DNA from: Hofstenia miamia
Lineage: Eukaryota > Xenacoelomorpha > Acoela > Hofsteniidae
Assembly (NCBI GenBank): GCA_900660155.1
Contig: CABFPE010000528.1
Coordinates: forward strand, 553,933 to 584,982
DNA: 31,050 bases
Direction: 5' to 3'
Every line of letters starts with the position of its first letter. Position 1 is the first letter of the stretch. The position numbers and the translations under genes were made by a program. Shown piece after piece: positions 29,621-31,050 of the stretch. The notes beneath the pieces were generated by a model. It searched no databases. It saw nothing but the letters and a program-made list of their open reading frames with translations, and was not told where the DNA came from.

Positions 29621-30988
29621 ATTCGAAAAACATTTCACGAAACTATTAATGCAACAGCACACATTGGGAAGACCTAGTGTAATAGAGCTAGCAAACAAGA
29701 CAGGTATTTGTCCAAGCAAAGTTGAAATACTAACAGATGAAACCAAAAAGTACATGTGGGGTGCAACTTCTAACACAAAACTGAGAGCACTCAAATGTCA
29801 ACCATGGCTCACTACATGCAACCTAATAAGAGGGGAGCATGCAGAAATGCTACAAACAATAAAAGCGGTGAAAGAAAAAAGAGTGCATGAGTTGATCACA
29901 AAAGAAATAAGAAAATATTTGAAGAACTATCCCCAGTTTGCATACACCAAAATTATTAAGAGATCTGAGACAATGCGAAAAGAAGGAAAAAATTGTCCTA
30001 TTGAAATCATCAAAATGGTGAGCAAAAGAAAGGAGGAGATGCTAATGGAAGAAAAGCTGTTGCAATCTACTGATACTGCTCTGACACCAAACACCCAAGA
30101 AATGATTGATAAAGTTAACTTAGAAAAATGTGGCAAACAAGAACCCAGTGAGCTCTCATGGTTTCGATACTGATGATGAGAGGTTATTGGTAGAAATTAC
30201 GGTCTGAAGAGAACGGAAAACAACATAGTACAGAGAATATTCAGCGAGGTTTATGAACATGAGACCAAATCATTAATTAAAGTACTGTGCACTGAAGTGT
30301 TTACAAGACAAGAAATTGATGAACTACTGGAACCTCAAAATCAAATTGCAGTGGAAGGAGAACCAATATGTAAGCAGATTAAGAAAGTCCACAACGAAAT
30401 TGAAAAAAGATCCACAGAAACATTAATATTGTTCTCAGGAATCAATGACATCATATGGGGAGAACTCTGGAGCTCACAATATTGGTATTATGACATAATG
30501 TGAAGAGTGGAAATCATTACCATGGTAAGACTGGGGAAAAATGAACCAGAAAACATCAGTGAAGAAGAGGTTTTAGAAAATATAAGTGCATTCTATGACG
30601 AAGCATCAATATCGAAATTGTTAAGATCAACATACAAATTCTTCTATCCAAACACTACAATTCACCCAGATCTAGCACATACAAGTAGAATTGATGAAAT
30701 TATGACGCTAATGATAGTGATAAAAGGAATGAAACTCTACAGGAAACATTATGAAATATTCAATGAGAAATTGAACGAGCTACGCAGCATGTGCACAATA
30801 GCGAAATCTCGGAGGAACCCGTCGTTTTTAAGACACAAAAAGATGTTAACTACAGAGAAAGACATTGTGTTAAAATCACTAAGGAAGAGTCACATGAAAA
30901 GACTAGCTGGGAGATGAAAGAAGCAAATGAGATAATCAAGAAGGCAGCAGAAATGGTACACAGAGAACAAGTGGTCACCCTTAATTAG
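29618..30988 (+). pseudogene. Diverged, broken ORF3 of copy 3 (residues ~639 to end)
   Basis: It aligns to copy 1 ORF3 from residue 639 to the final stop. Lesions: one extra T at about 30161 (frameshift); an in-frame stop near 30206 where copy 1 has CGA; loss of 441 bases equal to copy 1 16258-16698 (147 codons) at about 30354; a TGA at about 30500 for an AGG codon; and a further frame change near 30885. Between lesions the protein is well kept, including SGINDI and DLAH, although the DNA has many third-position changes. A 46-codon sample (copy 1 from 15625) differs at about 27% of bases but only 17% of residues. CpG dinucleotides of copies 1 and 2 are mostly TpG or CpA here. Confidence 0.88.
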
Positions 30989-30995
30989 TTATGCT

Positions 30996-31005
30996 GGAGG
31001 GGGAG
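30996..31005 (+). promoter_or_regulatory. Polypurine tract of copy 3
   Basis: GGAGGGGGAG directly before LTR4, unchanged although the neighbouring ORF3 is diverged. Confidence 0.88.
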
Positions 31006-31050
31006 TGTGACATAATCCATCAAAACTATCATGTGTGGTCAAGATGAGAG
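31006..31050 (+). repeat. LTR4, first 45 bases only (cut by window end)
   Basis: It begins TGTGACATAATCCATCA as the others do but differs from LTR1-3 at several of the next bases. That suggests it belongs to the same diverged lineage as the adjacent ORF3. The rest lies outside the window. Confidence 0.85.

Larger units (their letters stand above)
6645..31050 (+). mobile_element. Tandem array of Ty3/gypsy-type LTR retrotransposons sharing LTRs
   Basis: Four LTR starts with the same TGTGACATAATCC terminus occur at 6645, 17352, 27944 and 31006, separated by three internal regions in the same orientation. The order is LTR1-internal1-LTR2-internal2-LTR3-internal3-LTR4, one LTR per junction. Copies 1 and 2 are full length (about 12.0 and 11.9 kb counting both LTRs); copy 3 is deleted and chimeric. 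Integrase lies after RNase H in pol, the Ty3/gypsy order. The array continues past the window. Unequal crossing-over between LTRs would make this structure; an assembly artefact cannot be excluded from sequence alone, although the copies differ enough to argue against simple duplication by an assembler. Confidence 0.93.
27944..31050 (+). mobile_element. Element copy 3, deleted chimeric derivative (cut by window end)
   Basis: LTR3 is followed without any primer-binding site by a diverged ORF3 fragment, then a young leader plus the first codons of gag, then the rest of a diverged ORF3 with further deletion, a polypurine tract and LTR4. It lacks pol completely. It could only be non-autonomous, and without a primer site it is probably a post-integration recombinant or a dead product of template switching. 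Confidence 0.85.

Overview
The window looks like AT-rich genomic DNA of an invertebrate animal, probably an arthropod. It is dominated by a tandem array of Ty3/gypsy-type LTR retrotransposons. The evidence for the host is indirect: a metazoan-style gypsy pol, a primer-binding site that matches (from memory) the 3' end of animal tRNA-Arg, a non-LTR reverse transcriptase relic and a Tc1/mariner-like relic. No host gene, tRNA, rRNA or CRISPR array was recognised.

Layout: 1-~3985 holds nothing I can identify apart from one short AAC repeat. 3985-6644 carries decayed elements: a probable Tc1/mariner transposase fragment (minus strand), a broken multi-frame coding relic (plus strand, ending at a polyadenylation signal) and a LINE reverse transcriptase relic (plus strand). 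From 6645 to the window end the order is LTR1 (6645-7949), internal 1, LTR2 (17352-18660), internal 2, LTR3 (27944-29252), a rearranged internal 3, and the first 45 bases of LTR4 (31006-31050). Neighbouring copies share one LTR.

Copy 1 has all its reading frames intact: gag (coiled coil, capsid-like core, CCHC knuckle), pol (protease, RT, RNase H, integrase with HHCC and DD35E) and a 1,241-codon third ORF in the position normally held by env. ORF3 shows no signal peptide or membrane anchor and I cannot assign it to a family. Its N-terminus has arginine-rich clusters and about eight copies of a Q-(I/L)-K-G-centred repeat. Pol is in the -1 frame relative to gag and sits behind a T-TTA-AAC heptamer directly before the gag stop. 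ORF3 overlaps the pol end by 119 bases in a third frame and may be expressed from a spliced RNA, since a good donor lies just before gag. Copy 2 has intact gag and pol, but ORF3 carries a net 40-codon deletion and a nonsense codon, and its primer-binding site has one substitution. Copy 3 is a chimera: a strongly diverged ORF3 in which a patch of young leader plus gag start replaces about 87 codons, bounded by a young LTR3 and a diverged LTR4.

The most notable content is the large non-env ORF3, the sign of purifying selection on it (copy 1 against the diverged copy 3 segment), and the patchwork of near-identical and diverged blocks between copies, which points to recombination or gene conversion. 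All family calls are from motif reading alone; no database search was possible.
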